Below, one piece after another: positions 19,385 to 28,547 of a stretch of DNA of 64,000 nt; the stretch's first letter is position 1, and every line of letters starts with the position of its first letter. This DNA comes from Marinomonas spartinae (GTDB lineage: Bacteria > Pseudomonadota > Gammaproteobacteria > Pseudomonadales > Marinomonadaceae). The position numbers were made by a program, and so were the translations under genes. The notes beneath the pieces were generated by a model that did not search any database, was not told the origin of the DNA, and saw nothing but the letters and a program-made list of their open reading frames with translations. The stretch covers positions 124,001-188,000 of the forward strand of contig NZ_FLOB01000004.1 in assembly GCF_900089775.1 (NCBI RefSeq), in the 5' to 3' direction.

Positions 19385-19738
19385 ATGAGTCAACCTAACT
19401 TCACAGCGGATCAAATCTTAGCTTTTGCAGTCGAAGCGTTAGAGGATGTAAAAGGGGACAAGATCACTGTGTTGAACGTCGCGAATCATACTGACATGAT
19501 GGATTACATGGTTATTTGTACCGGTACTTCTAAGCGTCATGTTAATGCACTTGGACAAAATGTGTTTGAGCATCTTAAGTCACAGGGACTTCAGCCTCTT
19601 GGTTCCGAAGGTCGAGGTATGGGAAGTGATTGGGTTTTAGTTGATTTGCATGATGTTGTTGTACATGTGATGACAGAAGAAGCTCGATCTTTCTATGATC
19701 TTGAAAAGTTATGGGATATCAAACCAGAAGTAATGTAA
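19385..19738 (+). CDS. rsfS: Ribosomal silencing factor RsfS
   Basis: This 117-residue protein of the Iojap/RsfS family binds ribosomal protein L14 (uL14) on the 50S subunit and blocks subunit joining in starvation. Diagnostic segments are [41 protein letters not shown] and FYDLEKLW. The length is typical of the family. It lies 14 bases after nadD and 10 bases before rlmH, an order conserved across Gammaproteobacteria. Confidence 0.96.
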   Translation: MSQPNFTADQILAFAVEALEDVKGDKITVLNVANHTDMMDYMVICTGTSKRHVNALGQNVFEHLKSQGLQPLGSEGRGMGSDWVLVDLHDVVVHVMTEEARSFYDLEKLWDIKPEVM

Positions 19739-19748
19739 GGCATCTGTA

Positions 19749-20216
19749 ATGCGCGTTCGACTGATTGCCGTAGGCAATAAAATGCCCCAATGGGTGACAG
19801 CTGGGTATGACGAATATGCAAAACGTCTACCTAAGGATTTTGCTCTAGAGTTATTAGAAATTCCCATGTCACCGCGTGGCAAAAATACTGATATTTCCAA
19901 GGCGATTCGTAAGGAAGGCGACGCAATGCTTGAGGCGATTCCATCTGGTGATAAGGTTATCGCGTTGGAAGTGTTGGGAAAAGAATGGTCTACGGAGCAG
20001 CTCGCTGGTCAAACAGAACAATGGCGCATGGATGGCTATAATGTGAGTTTGCTCGTCGGCGGTCCTGATGGCTTGGATCCCAGGTGCACTGGGAGGGCCG
20101 ACCAAGTATGGTCGTTGTCTCGTTTAACATTGCCTCATCCAATGGTAAGGATTCTTTTAGCCGAGCAGATTTATCGTGCTTGGACTTTGATGAACAATCA
20201 TCCATACCACCGCTAA
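19749..20216 (+). CDS. rlmH: 23S rRNA pseudouridine-1915 N3-methyltransferase RlmH
   Basis: This 155-residue SPOUT-class methyltransferase acts on pseudouridine 1915 in helix 69 of 23S rRNA. The trefoil-knot SAM site shows as [13 protein letters not shown] and the C-terminus [14 protein letters not shown]...[13 protein letters not shown] is diagnostic. Length equals E. coli RlmH (155). It lies between rsfS and mrdA, as in most relatives. Confidence 0.97.
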   Translation: MRVRLIAVGNKMPQWVTAGYDEYAKRLPKDFALELLEIPMSPRGKNTDISKAIRKEGDAMLEAIPSGDKVIALEVLGKEWSTEQLAGQTEQWRMDGYNVSLLVGGPDGLDPRCTGRADQVWSLSRLTLPHPMVRILLAEQIYRAWTLMNNHPYHR

Positions 20217-20227
20217 AGGGGCGTTAG

Positions 20228-22102
20228 GTGAGTCATCGACATCAAAATTTTCGTAATTATCGTCAAGAGAGACAGGTTACTCGAAATCGTATTATCGCCT
20301 CAGCTGTTTTTGTACTGCTTCTTGTCAGTGTTTTGCTGGGGCGTTTGTTTTATTTGCAAGTGCTTCAGCATAAGGTTTATGAAACCAAAGCTGATGATAA
20401 CCGAGTATTATTGCTTTCTATTCCACCCACTCGTGGTTTGATTTATGACCGCAATGGCGTTGTGTTAGCTGATAACCGGCCAATACACAGTTTAACGGTT
20501 GTTCCTGAGCGAATTAAAAGTGTTGCTTGGTTAAAAAAACAGCTTGCGGGTGTTATTAACATCACTCCAGATGAATGGCATGACTTTGAGCAAAAGCTTA
20601 AAGAGTATCGTCGACCCTATCAACCTATCACATTAAAACCGCAGCTAACGGATGCTCAGTGGGCAAGAGTCGCGGTGGATTTATATAAATTAGATGGTGT
20701 GCAAGTTGAGGCGCAACTGACCCGTTACTATCCTTACGGCAAAGCCTTTGCTCATGCGATTGGCTATGTTGGCCGCATCACTGAAAAAGATCTAGAACGA
20801 GTTAATAAACAAGCTTATCAAGGGGCTCTTTTCATCGGTAAAACAGGGGTGGAAGGGTATTATGAGCATGTTCTGTTTGGTAAACCTGGTATTAGTAAGG
20901 TCGAAGTCAATGCTCGCGGGCGTATTATGGAAGAGTTGGGTAAGACGCCGCCTGTACCGGGTAAAAGCATCCACTTGTATTTAGATGCTCGGCTGCAGCA
21001 ATATGCTTATGACTTGCTAGGGAACTATAAAGGTTCTGTCGTTGCCATTGATCCTAATACGGGGGGGATTTTAGCCCTCGTCTCTAAGCCTGGATTTAAT
21101 CCAAATTTATTTGTCCGAGGCATTTCAAGTAAAGACTATGCTGCTCTGCGTAATTCGAAAAGGCTGCCTTTGTTTAATCGAGCATTACGAGGGGGGTATC
21201 CACCGGCTTCGACGATTAAGCCCTATATGGCATTAGCTGGCCTACAGTATGGCTATTCTTCATGGACTGAACGTTATTTCGCTAAAGGCTATTACCAAAT
21301 TAACCCTGGTGGCCGTAAGTACCGAGATTGGAAGCGTGGTGGACATGGCTGGATTAACCTTCAGCGTGCCATTATTGAGTCGGTGGATACCTATTTCTAT
21401 CAATTAGCGGATAAGATGGGGATTACTCCTATTCATGATTTTTTATCACGATTTGGTTTTGGCAAAAGCTATTTACTGGATCTATATGGTGCGAGTGATG
21501 GTATCTTGCCCTCTAAAGCATGGAAGAGAGCGAAATACAATCAACCTTGGTATACAGGCGACTCTGTGAACGTCGGTATCGGTCAGGGTTATATGGTGGC
21601 AACGCCTATGCAAATGGCAACGGCTGTATCCATTATCGCGGCTCGTGGACATTACTATTACCCGCGTATGGTGAAAGACATTGGCAATAAGCCAGCGACC
21701 TTTGATGGTAAAGGTGGCGTGCATAATCTGATTTTGAAGGATCAAAGCAATTGGAATAAAATTATCACGGCCATGCATAAGGTCATTACGGATCCTAAAG
21801 GAACGGGGCGTCGCTTGCAGGGGACGGATTATACCATTGCAGGCAAAACCGGTACCGGACAGGTGTTCAGTTTGCAAGATGGTCAAAAATATGAAGCCAA
21901 TAAACTGGCTAAGCGATTACATGACCATGCTTTGTTTATTGCTTTTGCACCTATTGATAAACCCAAAATTGCGATATTTGCGATATTTGAAAACGGTGGT
22001 AGTGCAGCAAAGCCTGCCGAATTAACTAAAAAATTATTTGATGCTTACATTGATGGAAAATACCCCAAGCGTTATGACTATTTAAAAGGTAATAGCAAGT
22101 GA
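20228..22102 (+). CDS. mrdA: Penicillin-binding protein 2 (elongation transpeptidase)
   Basis: This 624-residue class B PBP crosslinks peptidoglycan during rod elongation together with RodA. A single membrane anchor lies at about residues 22-44 (IIASAVFVLLLVSVLLGRLF). The pedestal domain follows. The transpeptidase has the active-site S328-T-I-K331 in PPASTIKP, the second motif ESVD and K540-T-G-T in AGKTGTG. The start is GTG at 20228, supported by AAGGGG seven bases upstream. Its TGA overlaps the rodA start by four bases (GTGA), coupling the pair. Confidence 0.96.
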   Translation: MSHRHQNFRNYRQERQVTRNRIIASAVFVLLLVSVLLGRLFYLQVLQHKVYETKADDNRVLLLSIPPTRGLIYDRNGVVLADNRPIHSLTVVPERIKSVAWLKKQLAGVINITPDEWHDFEQKLKEYRRPYQPITLKPQLTDAQWARVAVDLYKLDGVQVEAQLTRYYPYGKAFAHAIGYVGRITEKDLERVNKQAYQGALFIGKTGVEGYYEHVLFGKPGISKVEVNARGRIMEELGKTPPVPGKSIHLYLDARLQQYAYDLLGNYKGSVVAIDPNTGGILALVSKPGFNPNLFVRGISSKDYAALRNSKRLPLFNRALRGGYPPASTIKPYMALAGLQYGYSSWTERYFAKGYYQINPGGRKYRDWKRGGHGWINLQRAIIESVDTYFYQLADKMGITPIHDFLSRFGFGKSYLLDLYGASDGILPSKAWKRAKYNQPWYTGDSVNVGIGQGYMVATPMQMATAVSIIAARGHYYYPRMVKDIGNKPATFDGKGGVHNLILKDQSNWNKIITAMHKVITDPKGTGRRLQGTDYTIAGKTGTGQVFSLQDGQKYEANKLAKRLHDHALFIAFAPIDKPKIAIFAIFENGGSAAKPAELTKKLFDAYIDGKYPKRYDYLKGNSK

Positions 22103-23220
22103 GAGATAGTTTTTTTGAGAGGGTGGTGGCGTTTACTAATGCTCGTCTATGGAAATTGATCCATCTGGATATCTTGTTGCTCGGTGCTTTGTTGTTATTG
22201 ATGGCTGGCGGTTTGATTGTGCTGTATTCGGCATCAGGTGAAAATATCGGCATGGTAGAGCGGCAAGGGGTGCGCTTTATTATTGGAATGGGGGTGTGTT
22301 TAGGGCTTGCCCAGCTCCCACCAAAGTACATGCGCCGAGCGTCTCCCGCATTATTTGCTTTTATTGTGGTGTTATTAATTGCTGTATTGCTGTTTGGTAT
22401 TGGAGCTAAAGGAGCTCAACGTTGGTTAGGGTTACCTGGAGGGCTGCGTTTCCAACCTTCTGAATTGATGAAAATCGTTATGCCTATGACGATTGCTTGG
22501 TATTTTTCTGATCGACAATTGCCGCCTAGGTATAACGAAGTCTTAGTGGTACTTGGTTTGATTATTGTGCCTGTTTTGATGATTGCCAAACAGCCTGATT
22601 TAGGAACGGCCCTGCTTGTGGCGGTATCTGGGATTTTTGTTTTGTTTTTAGCGGGGCTTGGGTGGCGTTATATTCTGGGGGCCGCTGTTTTGGCGCCTGT
22701 TGCAGGTTATGTGCTATGGCATTTTATGCATGATTACCAACGTCAACGGGTGTTAACGCTGTTGGATCCCGAAAGTGATCCATTAGGTGCTGGCTGGAAT
22801 ATTATCCAGTCAAAAACCGCTATTGGCTCGGGTGGCTTATATGGCAAAGGATGGATGGAAGGTACTCAAGCGCAACTTAATTTTTTACCTGAAAGCCATA
22901 CGGATTTTATTATCGCGGTATTAGCTGAAGAGTTTGGCTTGATTGGCTGTTGTCTGCTGTTATTTGGTTACTTGTTAGTGATTTCTCGTGGCTTATACAT
23001 TGCCGCTAATGCAGAAGATAATTACGCGCGTTTGTTAGCAGGTAGTCTAACTTTGACGTTTTTTGTTTATGTTTTTGTAAATATTGGCATGGTCTCAGGC
23101 ATTTTGCCTGTGGTTGGGGTACCCTTGCCACTCGTGAGTTACGGAGGCACGTCTATTATTACTATTATGGCGACCTTTGGAATTCTGATGTCAGTGCAAA
23201 CACATAAAAGAGCGAGATGA
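22099..23220 (+). CDS. rodA: Rod-shape peptidoglycan glycosyltransferase RodA
   Basis: This 373-residue integral membrane SEDS glycosyltransferase polymerises lipid II and partners PBP2. About ten hydrophobic segments span the length. Family signatures are GAKGAQRWLGLPGGLRFQPS, KQPDLGTALLV, FLPESHTDFI with the catalytic-region acidic residues, and GVPLPLVSYGGTS near the C-terminus. The GTG start overlaps mrdA by four bases, and its own TGA overlaps the mltB ATG by four bases. Confidence 0.97.
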   Translation: MRDSFFERVVAFTNARLWKLIHLDILLLGALLLLMAGGLIVLYSASGENIGMVERQGVRFIIGMGVCLGLAQLPPKYMRRASPALFAFIVVLLIAVLLFGIGAKGAQRWLGLPGGLRFQPSELMKIVMPMTIAWYFSDRQLPPRYNEVLVVLGLIIVPVLMIAKQPDLGTALLVAVSGIFVLFLAGLGWRYILGAAVLAPVAGYVLWHFMHDYQRQRVLTLLDPESDPLGAGWNIIQSKTAIGSGGLYGKGWMEGTQAQLNFLPESHTDFIIAVLAEEFGLIGCCLLLFGYLLVISRGLYIAANAEDNYARLLAGSLTLTFFVYVFVNIGMVSGILPVVGVPLPLVSYGGTSIITIMATFGILMSVQTHKRAR

Positions 23221-24287
23221 TGATAAAACTAGCATTAGGGATGTTACTAGTGCTTGGTCTGTCTGGGTGTAGCAGTCTGAGCCAAAGCAAAGAAACATTA
23301 CAGGAAGGGAATCGACTTGGGGTCAGTAACACGCTGTTGGAAGATGCCCCAGACTCTTATAAAGACTCCTATGCCGCAGACCCTGAAGTACAGGCATTTA
23401 TTAAGCGGATGGTGCGAGAAGATCACTATAACAAAGCAACGTTAGAGTTGGCGTTTTCGCGTATTAAACCCCGTGAAACGGTTATTACGAAGTCCAATAA
23501 CCAGCCTGAGGTGATCACCCCTTTTTATGAATATCGTAAAAACTTTCTGACCAAAAAGCGTATTAGGGAAGGGCGGGCATTTGCCAAGAAAAATCGTTAT
23601 TGGTTGCAAAAAGCGCAGAAAGAATACGGTGTTGATTGGCATGTTATTGTTGCATTGATAGGCGTTGAAACCTACTACGGGCGTATTACAGGAGGGAAAG
23701 ATGTGTTTACCTCCTTAGCGACCTTGGCGTTTAACTATCCCCGTCGTCAAGACTACTTTCAAGATGAGCTAAGAGCTTATTTGCTGCTTGCTCGCAAGGA
23801 AGGCTGGAAAATTGGTGAAACGGATGGCTCTTATTCCGGTGCCATGGGTATGGTGCAGTTTATGCCGACTAATTACCAAAAATTAGCCGTAGACTTTGAT
23901 GGCGATGGACATGTGGATCTTTGGAAGTCTGATGCCGATGCCATTGGTAGTGTCGCAAACTATCTGAAGCACCATGGTTGGGAATATGGTAAGCCTTGCT
24001 TGATTTTAGCTCAGGTAAGAAATGCTGATAAAGTGTCCGAGTGGGTGAATTTTCAACGTAAGCCGGTGAAGACCGCCGTGGAATGGTCTCAGTTGGGTGT
24101 CTTGCCTAGCCAGCCATTTCTGCCTGAAAAAATGGGGTTGATCGGATTGCGCACGGCAGAGAATAAAACAACCTATTGGTTGGCTTATGAAAATTTCTAC
24201 ACAATCATGGATTACAATCCAAGTAGACGTTATGCGATGGCGGTGCTTGAACTTGCAAAGAGTATCGATAGTAATGACGCGGACTAG
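23217..24287 (+). CDS. mltB: Membrane-bound lytic murein transglycosylase B
   Basis: This 356-residue lipoprotein cleaves peptidoglycan glycan strands. The lipobox LSGC places the lipidated cysteine at C18. The catalytic Glu is E151 in ALIGVETYYGRITG, and GSYSGAMGMVQFMPTNYQKLA and DFDGDGHVDLWKSDADAIGSVANYL, with the calcium-site-like DGDG, complete the SLT family pattern. The length is close to E. coli MltB (361). It overlaps rodA by four bases and rlpA by fourteen, which keeps it within the cell-elongation operon. Confidence 0.95.
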   Translation: MMIKLALGMLLVLGLSGCSSLSQSKETLQEGNRLGVSNTLLEDAPDSYKDSYAADPEVQAFIKRMVREDHYNKATLELAFSRIKPRETVITKSNNQPEVITPFYEYRKNFLTKKRIREGRAFAKKNRYWLQKAQKEYGVDWHVIVALIGVETYYGRITGGKDVFTSLATLAFNYPRRQDYFQDELRAYLLLARKEGWKIGETDGSYSGAMGMVQFMPTNYQKLAVDFDGDGHVDLWKSDADAIGSVANYLKHHGWEYGKPCLILAQVRNADKVSEWVNFQRKPVKTAVEWSQLGVLPSQPFLPEKMGLIGLRTAENKTTYWLAYENFYTIMDYNPSRRYAMAVLELAKSIDSNDAD

Positions 24288-25197
24288 TCTCTTTGTGTTC
24301 TCCATGCTTTCGCTGTTGTCGTTGAGTGGCTGTGTGAGCAATTCTGCAAAGCCACTTGATTACGACCGAGCATCTGGAGGGGGTCGCTATAGTATTTTGC
24401 AAGATAAAGCGCCAGACCATGATGTAAAAGTAGATCATCTGCCAGAGTTGGTACCTAAATGGGAACCAAGAAGTGCTGGAGGTAATAAAAGTCCTTATGA
24501 AGTCTGGGGAAAGAAGTATTGGGTGATGAAATCGGCAAAGGGCTATGTCGCAGAGGGGACGGCGTCTTGGTATGGTCTGAAGTTTCATGGTCATACCACA
24601 TCAAATGGGGAAAAATATGATATGTATGCCTTCTCAGCCGCTAATAAAACCCTACCAATACCTACTTATTTGAAGGTAACAAACCTAGGAAATGGTCGTA
24701 CTGTGATTGTTCGAGTGAACGACAGAGGGCCGTTCCATGGTAACCGTTTAATTGATTTATCTTACGCTGCTGCGGTGAGATTAGGGTTTCAAAAAAAGGG
24801 GCTTGCGCATGTGCGTATTCAGGCCATTACAGTCCCTAAAGGTGCTACTTATCATCCAGGATTATACACAGCAGGTACTTCCAAAAAAGAAGTTAACCCC
24901 CCTATAGTATTGGCTTCAGAGCATGCTAAAGAGCATCATCAACCCGTTAAGAAAAGCCTAAGTTTTAATCACTTACAAGCAGGCGCTTTCTCAACAAAAG
25001 AGGCGGCTGAACGTCTAAAAAATAGGCTGATACAGGTATTTGATACACAGATAAAAATAACGATAATTAAGCAAAGTGATGGGTTGTTTAAAGTGTTTTT
25101 AGGGCCTTATTCAAGCGATGATGCGTTGGTCTTGTGGCAGAAAAAATTACAGAAAGCAGGCTTTACAAAACCCATACGTGTTGCTTTGATTCCGTAA
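24274..25197 (+). CDS. rlpA: RlpA-like septal-ring lipoprotein
   Basis: This 307-residue lipoprotein has a lipobox LSGC with lipidated C20. A double-psi beta-barrel domain covers about residues 95-190 (GTASWYGLKFHGHTTSNGE, VRVNDRGPF, RLIDLSYAAAVRLGF), and a SPOR domain at the C-terminus (about 230-307) binds denuded glycan at division sites. RlpA of Pseudomonas is a lytic transglycosylase acting on strands lacking stem peptides (family knowledge). The ATG at 24274 inside the mltB end is chosen because it directly precedes the signal peptide; the frame is open farther upstream but unrelated. Confidence 0.93.
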   Translation: MTRTSLFVFSMLSLLSLSGCVSNSAKPLDYDRASGGGRYSILQDKAPDHDVKVDHLPELVPKWEPRSAGGNKSPYEVWGKKYWVMKSAKGYVAEGTASWYGLKFHGHTTSNGEKYDMYAFSAANKTLPIPTYLKVTNLGNGRTVIVRVNDRGPFHGNRLIDLSYAAAVRLGFQKKGLAHVRIQAITVPKGATYHPGLYTAGTSKKEVNPPIVLASEHAKEHHQPVKKSLSFNHLQAGAFSTKEAAERLKNRLIQVFDTQIKITIIKQSDGLFKVFLGPYSSDDALVLWQKKLQKAGFTKPIRVALIP

Positions 25198-25278
25198 AGA
25201 CAGTGTTGGCGTACTAGAGATTCGAAATTGCCTCTAGTATCATTTGTAAACTTTTCCAATGAGACGATGTTGTACAGT

Positions 25279-26427
25279 ATGAAGCGATTCCTAATTTTCT
25301 TATCCGTATTTCTAGGTTTAACGGCCACTGCACTTCGCGCAGAACCTACTTTTATTCCTGCTCCGCCCGAAATAGCCGCTAAAAGTTATATATTAATGGA
25401 TGCTAAAACGGGTGATATCATTGTTCAGCATAATGCTGACGAGAAATTGCCACCAGCCAGTTTGACAAAGCTAATGACGGCGTATGTCACTGAGTATGAG
25501 TTAGCTCGCGGTGATATTTCACTTGACGATAAAGTGAGAATTAGTGAGAAAGCTTGGCGTATGGGGGGGTCTCGAACCTTTCTTCGTGAAGGCAGTGTCG
25601 TACCATTAAGAACCTTGATTCAAGGAATGATTGTGCAGTCAGGTAACGATGCGACTGTTGCCATTGCAGAACATGTTGCCGGTAGCGAGTCTGCGTTTGT
25701 TGATTTGATGAATCAGCATGCTAAATTGCTCGGTATGAAAGACTCTCACTTCTCTGATGCAACAGGCTATCCTATACCCGATCATTACTCTAGCGCCCAC
25801 GATATTGCGATTGTTGCCAGAGCGATCATTAATGACTACCCACAGAATTATCATTTCTATAAAGAAAAATATTTCACTTATAATGGCATCCGTCAGCCAA
25901 ACCGTAACCGCCTATTATGGCGTGACCCTTCTGTGGATGGTTTGAAAACAGGCCATACCCAAGCCGCAGGGTATTGTTTAGCCGCTTCTGCTCTACGTAA
26001 TGGCACACGTTTGATTTCTGTGGTCATGGGTACGAAAACCGATGAAGCACGCGCGAATCAGTCGCAAAAACTATTGGATTACGGTTTCCGTTACTATCAA
26101 ACTCGCAAGTTGTATAGTAAAGGTCAGGTTATTGCTAATGCCACCGTTTGGGGCGGCGCTAAAAATAGCGTGAAAGTTGGCTTTACTGACGATGTGCTTG
26201 TGACTTTACCGCGTCAGGATGCTAAGTCAATTCCTGCGAAACTACAGTTGAAACCTGTGATTGAAGCCCCTATAAAGGTGGGTGAGGTATTGGGTAAAAT
26301 TATCGTAGGTACTGACGGTAATAAGATTCTTGAGCGTAATGTTGTTGCTCTTGAACCCGTTAAGCAGGGTGGTTTCTTCAAACGTATGTTTGATAAGGTC
26401 AAACTGTTTTTTATGAATTTGTTTTAG
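25279..26427 (+). CDS. dacA: D-alanyl-D-alanine carboxypeptidase (PBP5/6 type)
   Basis: This penicillin-binding protein of about 383 residues trims the terminal D-Ala from pentapeptides. It has a signal peptide ending TATALRA, the active-site S61-L-T-K64 in PPASLTKLM, S121-G-N and K223-T-G in LKTGHTQAAG. A beta-rich domain follows, and an amphipathic C-terminal helix (FFKRMFDKVKLFFMNLF) anchors it to the inner membrane. ATG 25279 fits the signal peptide; ATG 25267 in the same frame is an alternative. It follows rlpA after about 80 bases and precedes ybeD. Confidence 0.95.
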   Translation: MKRFLIFLSVFLGLTATALRAEPTFIPAPPEIAAKSYILMDAKTGDIIVQHNADEKLPPASLTKLMTAYVTEYELARGDISLDDKVRISEKAWRMGGSRTFLREGSVVPLRTLIQGMIVQSGNDATVAIAEHVAGSESAFVDLMNQHAKLLGMKDSHFSDATGYPIPDHYSSAHDIAIVARAIINDYPQNYHFYKEKYFTYNGIRQPNRNRLLWRDPSVDGLKTGHTQAAGYCLAASALRNGTRLISVVMGTKTDEARANQSQKLLDYGFRYYQTRKLYSKGQVIANATVWGGAKNSVKVGFTDDVLVTLPRQDAKSIPAKLQLKPVIEAPIKVGEVLGKIIVGTDGNKILERNVVALEPVKQGGFFKRMFDKVKLFFMNLF

Positions 26428-26452
26428 GCCCTAACGGCCAAGTGGAATATTA

Positions 26453-26758
26453 ATGGCTTTAATTACGAAAAATGGTGACCAAGCTGCCAATGCAGTGGAT
26501 GCGCCAAAAATTGAATTTCCTTGTGAGAACTATGTTATCAAGGTGGTGTCCATAGACGTTGAGGGTGGACATGCTGAAATTATTGAACGATTGAAGGTGC
26601 ATGCACCGGAGTTAGATCCTAAGGCAACTGGGATAAATCGTTCTAGCAAGGGGCGTTTCGTTAGTTATAGCTTTCGTATTCTAGCAACAGGTGAAGAGCA
26701 GTTATCTGCTCTTCACTCTGATTTAATGGATATTGAATTTGTTAAGATGGTTATGTAA
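26453..26758 (+). CDS. ybeD: YbeD-family protein (DUF493)
   Basis: This 101-residue protein with an ACT-like alpha/beta fold belongs to the YbeD/UPF0250 family. The recognisable segments are [14 protein letters not shown] near the N-terminus, [13 protein letters not shown] and the C-terminal [15 protein letters not shown] (compare LY-L-x-x-VKxVL in E. coli). The function is unknown, but the gene sits between dacA and lipB across Gammaproteobacteria, which suggests a link with lipoate metabolism (inference). Its TAA overlaps the lipB ATG by one base. Confidence 0.92.
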   Translation: MALITKNGDQAANAVDAPKIEFPCENYVIKVVSIDVEGGHAEIIERLKVHAPELDPKATGINRSSKGRFVSYSFRILATGEEQLSALHSDLMDIEFVKMVM

Positions 26759-27402
26759 TGGATCAAGATCTGATTGCTCGTGATCTAGGAACCGTTACTT
26801 ACGAAGACACTTGGGAAAAGATGAAACACTTTACCCAAGTCCGTACCAAAGAAGATCAAGATGAGCTCTGGTTGTTAGAGCATCCTTCTCTTTTCACTCA
26901 GGGACAAGCCGGTAAACAAGAGCATTTGTTAGCACCTGGTGACATTCCAGTTATTCAAGTAGATAGAGGAGGCCAAGTCACTTATCACGGACCCGGTCAG
27001 CTAGTCATTTATGTTATGATAGATCTCAAACGCCTAGGAATAGGTGTTAGAGAATTGGTGAGTGCGCTTGAAAATGCCATTGTTGATGTATTAAGTCATA
27101 ACGATATAGAGGCTTACCCCAAGCCAGATGCGCCTGGCGTTTATGTTGATGAGAAGAAAATTGCCTCCCTCGGTTTACGGATTCGAAGGGGTTGTTCTTT
27201 TCACGGTTTGGCGCTGAATGTCGATATGGATCTGACACCATTCAATCGTATTAACCCCTGTGGCTATCAAGGGTTGCAAATGGTTGATATGGCCCGTCTC
27301 ACTAATGATGTTGATTTTTCACAAGTTAAAACTCAGCTAGCTAATGCGTTGGCTGGGCAGCTCGGATATGCCAATCCGACGATCCAAAAAGGGTGGAAAT
27401 AG
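26758..27402 (+). CDS. lipB: Octanoyltransferase LipB
   Basis: This 214-residue enzyme moves octanoyl groups from acyl carrier protein onto lipoyl domains. Family signatures are [23 protein letters not shown], the catalytic-lysine segment [20 protein letters not shown] and the catalytic-cysteine segment [11 protein letters not shown]. The length is typical (E. coli 213). The start overlaps the ybeD stop by one base and lipA begins two bases after its stop. Together with LipA it supplies lipoate for SucB (60.4 kb) and other 2-oxoacid dehydrogenases. Confidence 0.97.
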   Translation: MDQDLIARDLGTVTYEDTWEKMKHFTQVRTKEDQDELWLLEHPSLFTQGQAGKQEHLLAPGDIPVIQVDRGGQVTYHGPGQLVIYVMIDLKRLGIGVRELVSALENAIVDVLSHNDIEAYPKPDAPGVYVDEKKIASLGLRIRRGCSFHGLALNVDMDLTPFNRINPCGYQGLQMVDMARLTNDVDFSQVKTQLANALAGQLGYANPTIQKGWK

Positions 27403-27403
27403 A

Positions 27404-28363
27404 ATGACTGCAGAACGCAAACGCGTCGTCCAGGGCGAGAAACTCCGTGGCGCTGATAAAATGGCGCGTATCCCCGTAAAAGTTATCCCAACTGAAGAGA
27501 TTCCACGTAAGCCAGACTGGCTACGTGTACGTATGCCTGCTTCGCCTGAGATTGCCCGAATTAAGGCTACACTTCGGGAGCATAAGCTAGCGTCTGTCTG
27601 TGAAGAGGCCAATTGCCCTAATTTGGGTGAGTGTTTTAGTAATGGTACTGCCACCTTCATGATTATGGGGGAGATTTGTACTCGACGTTGTCCTTTTTGC
27701 GATGTGGCTCATGGCCGTCCCAACCCATTGAGTCCGGATGAGCCGAAAGAATTAGCGATTGCCATCCGTGATATGAAGTTGAAGTATGTGGTTATTACCT
27801 CGGTGGATCGTGATGATCTGCGTGATGGTGGGGCTCAGCATTTTGTTGACTGTATTCGTGAGACCCGTGCGTTAAGCCCTACAATCGAGATCGAAACTCT
27901 TGTGCCGGATTTCCGAGGACGGATGGAGGCAGCGTTAGATATTCTCGAAATCGCTCCACCAGATGTGTTTAACCACAACTTGGAATCGATTCCTCGCCTT
28001 TATCGTCAAGTTCGTCCAGGCTCTGACTATCAATGGTCTTTGGATTTATTGAAAAAATTCAAGGAACGTTGCCCTGATGTACCAACTAAGTCTGGCTTGA
28101 TGGTAGGGATGGGAGAGACGTTCGAAGAAATTGTTGAAGTGCTCAAAGACTTGCGTGCCCATCATGTTGATATGTTGACAATTGGTCAGTATTTACAACC
28201 GTCTAAGCACCATTTCCCAATGGCACGTTTTGTTCCACCAGAAGAGTTTGCACGTTATGAAGAAATAGCAAAAGAGCTAGGCTTTAAGCATGCGGCTTGT
28301 GGGCCTCTCGTGCGCTCATCTTATCATGCGGATAAGCAGGCTCATGGTGAGCACGTGTCCTAA
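27404..28363 (+). CDS. lipA: Lipoyl synthase
   Basis: This 319-residue radical-SAM enzyme inserts two sulfurs into the octanoyl chain. The radical-SAM cluster is CTRRCPFC and the auxiliary, sacrificial cluster cysteines are [30 protein letters not shown] and the C-terminal serine ligand in [10 protein letters not shown] complete the pattern. ATG 27404 is chosen; the frame is open upstream only because it overlaps lipB. Length is like E. coli LipA (321). A terminator follows. Confidence 0.97.
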   Translation: MTAERKRVVQGEKLRGADKMARIPVKVIPTEEIPRKPDWLRVRMPASPEIARIKATLREHKLASVCEEANCPNLGECFSNGTATFMIMGEICTRRCPFCDVAHGRPNPLSPDEPKELAIAIRDMKLKYVVITSVDRDDLRDGGAQHFVDCIRETRALSPTIEIETLVPDFRGRMEAALDILEIAPPDVFNHNLESIPRLYRQVRPGSDYQWSLDLLKKFKERCPDVPTKSGLMVGMGETFEEIVEVLKDLRAHHVDMLTIGQYLQPSKHHFPMARFVPPEEFARYEEIAKELGFKHAACGPLVRSSYHADKQAHGEHVS

Positions 28364-28383
28364 GTCTTTTTAAAGAGCCAAAG

Positions 28384-28423
28384 AAGCGGTGTTGGGATTG
28401 GGTTCCTGACTCCGCTTTTTTAT
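28384..28423 (+). terminator. Terminator of the proA-lipA cluster
   Basis: AAGCGG (28384-28389) pairs with CCGCTT (28412-28417), extendable by internal GT/AC pairs, followed by a T-run. It lies 20 bases after lipA. Confidence 0.75.
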
Positions 28424-28547
28424 TATTTGTACAAACTAGCCGGTCTCTGCTTGCTGGTTTGATGAGTTATCAACAATACTGTGTTTGGTCAAGACTTAAG
28501 GCTTGGTACCGTTACATGGTTTATTTTATTTAGTAGGAGGCAAAATG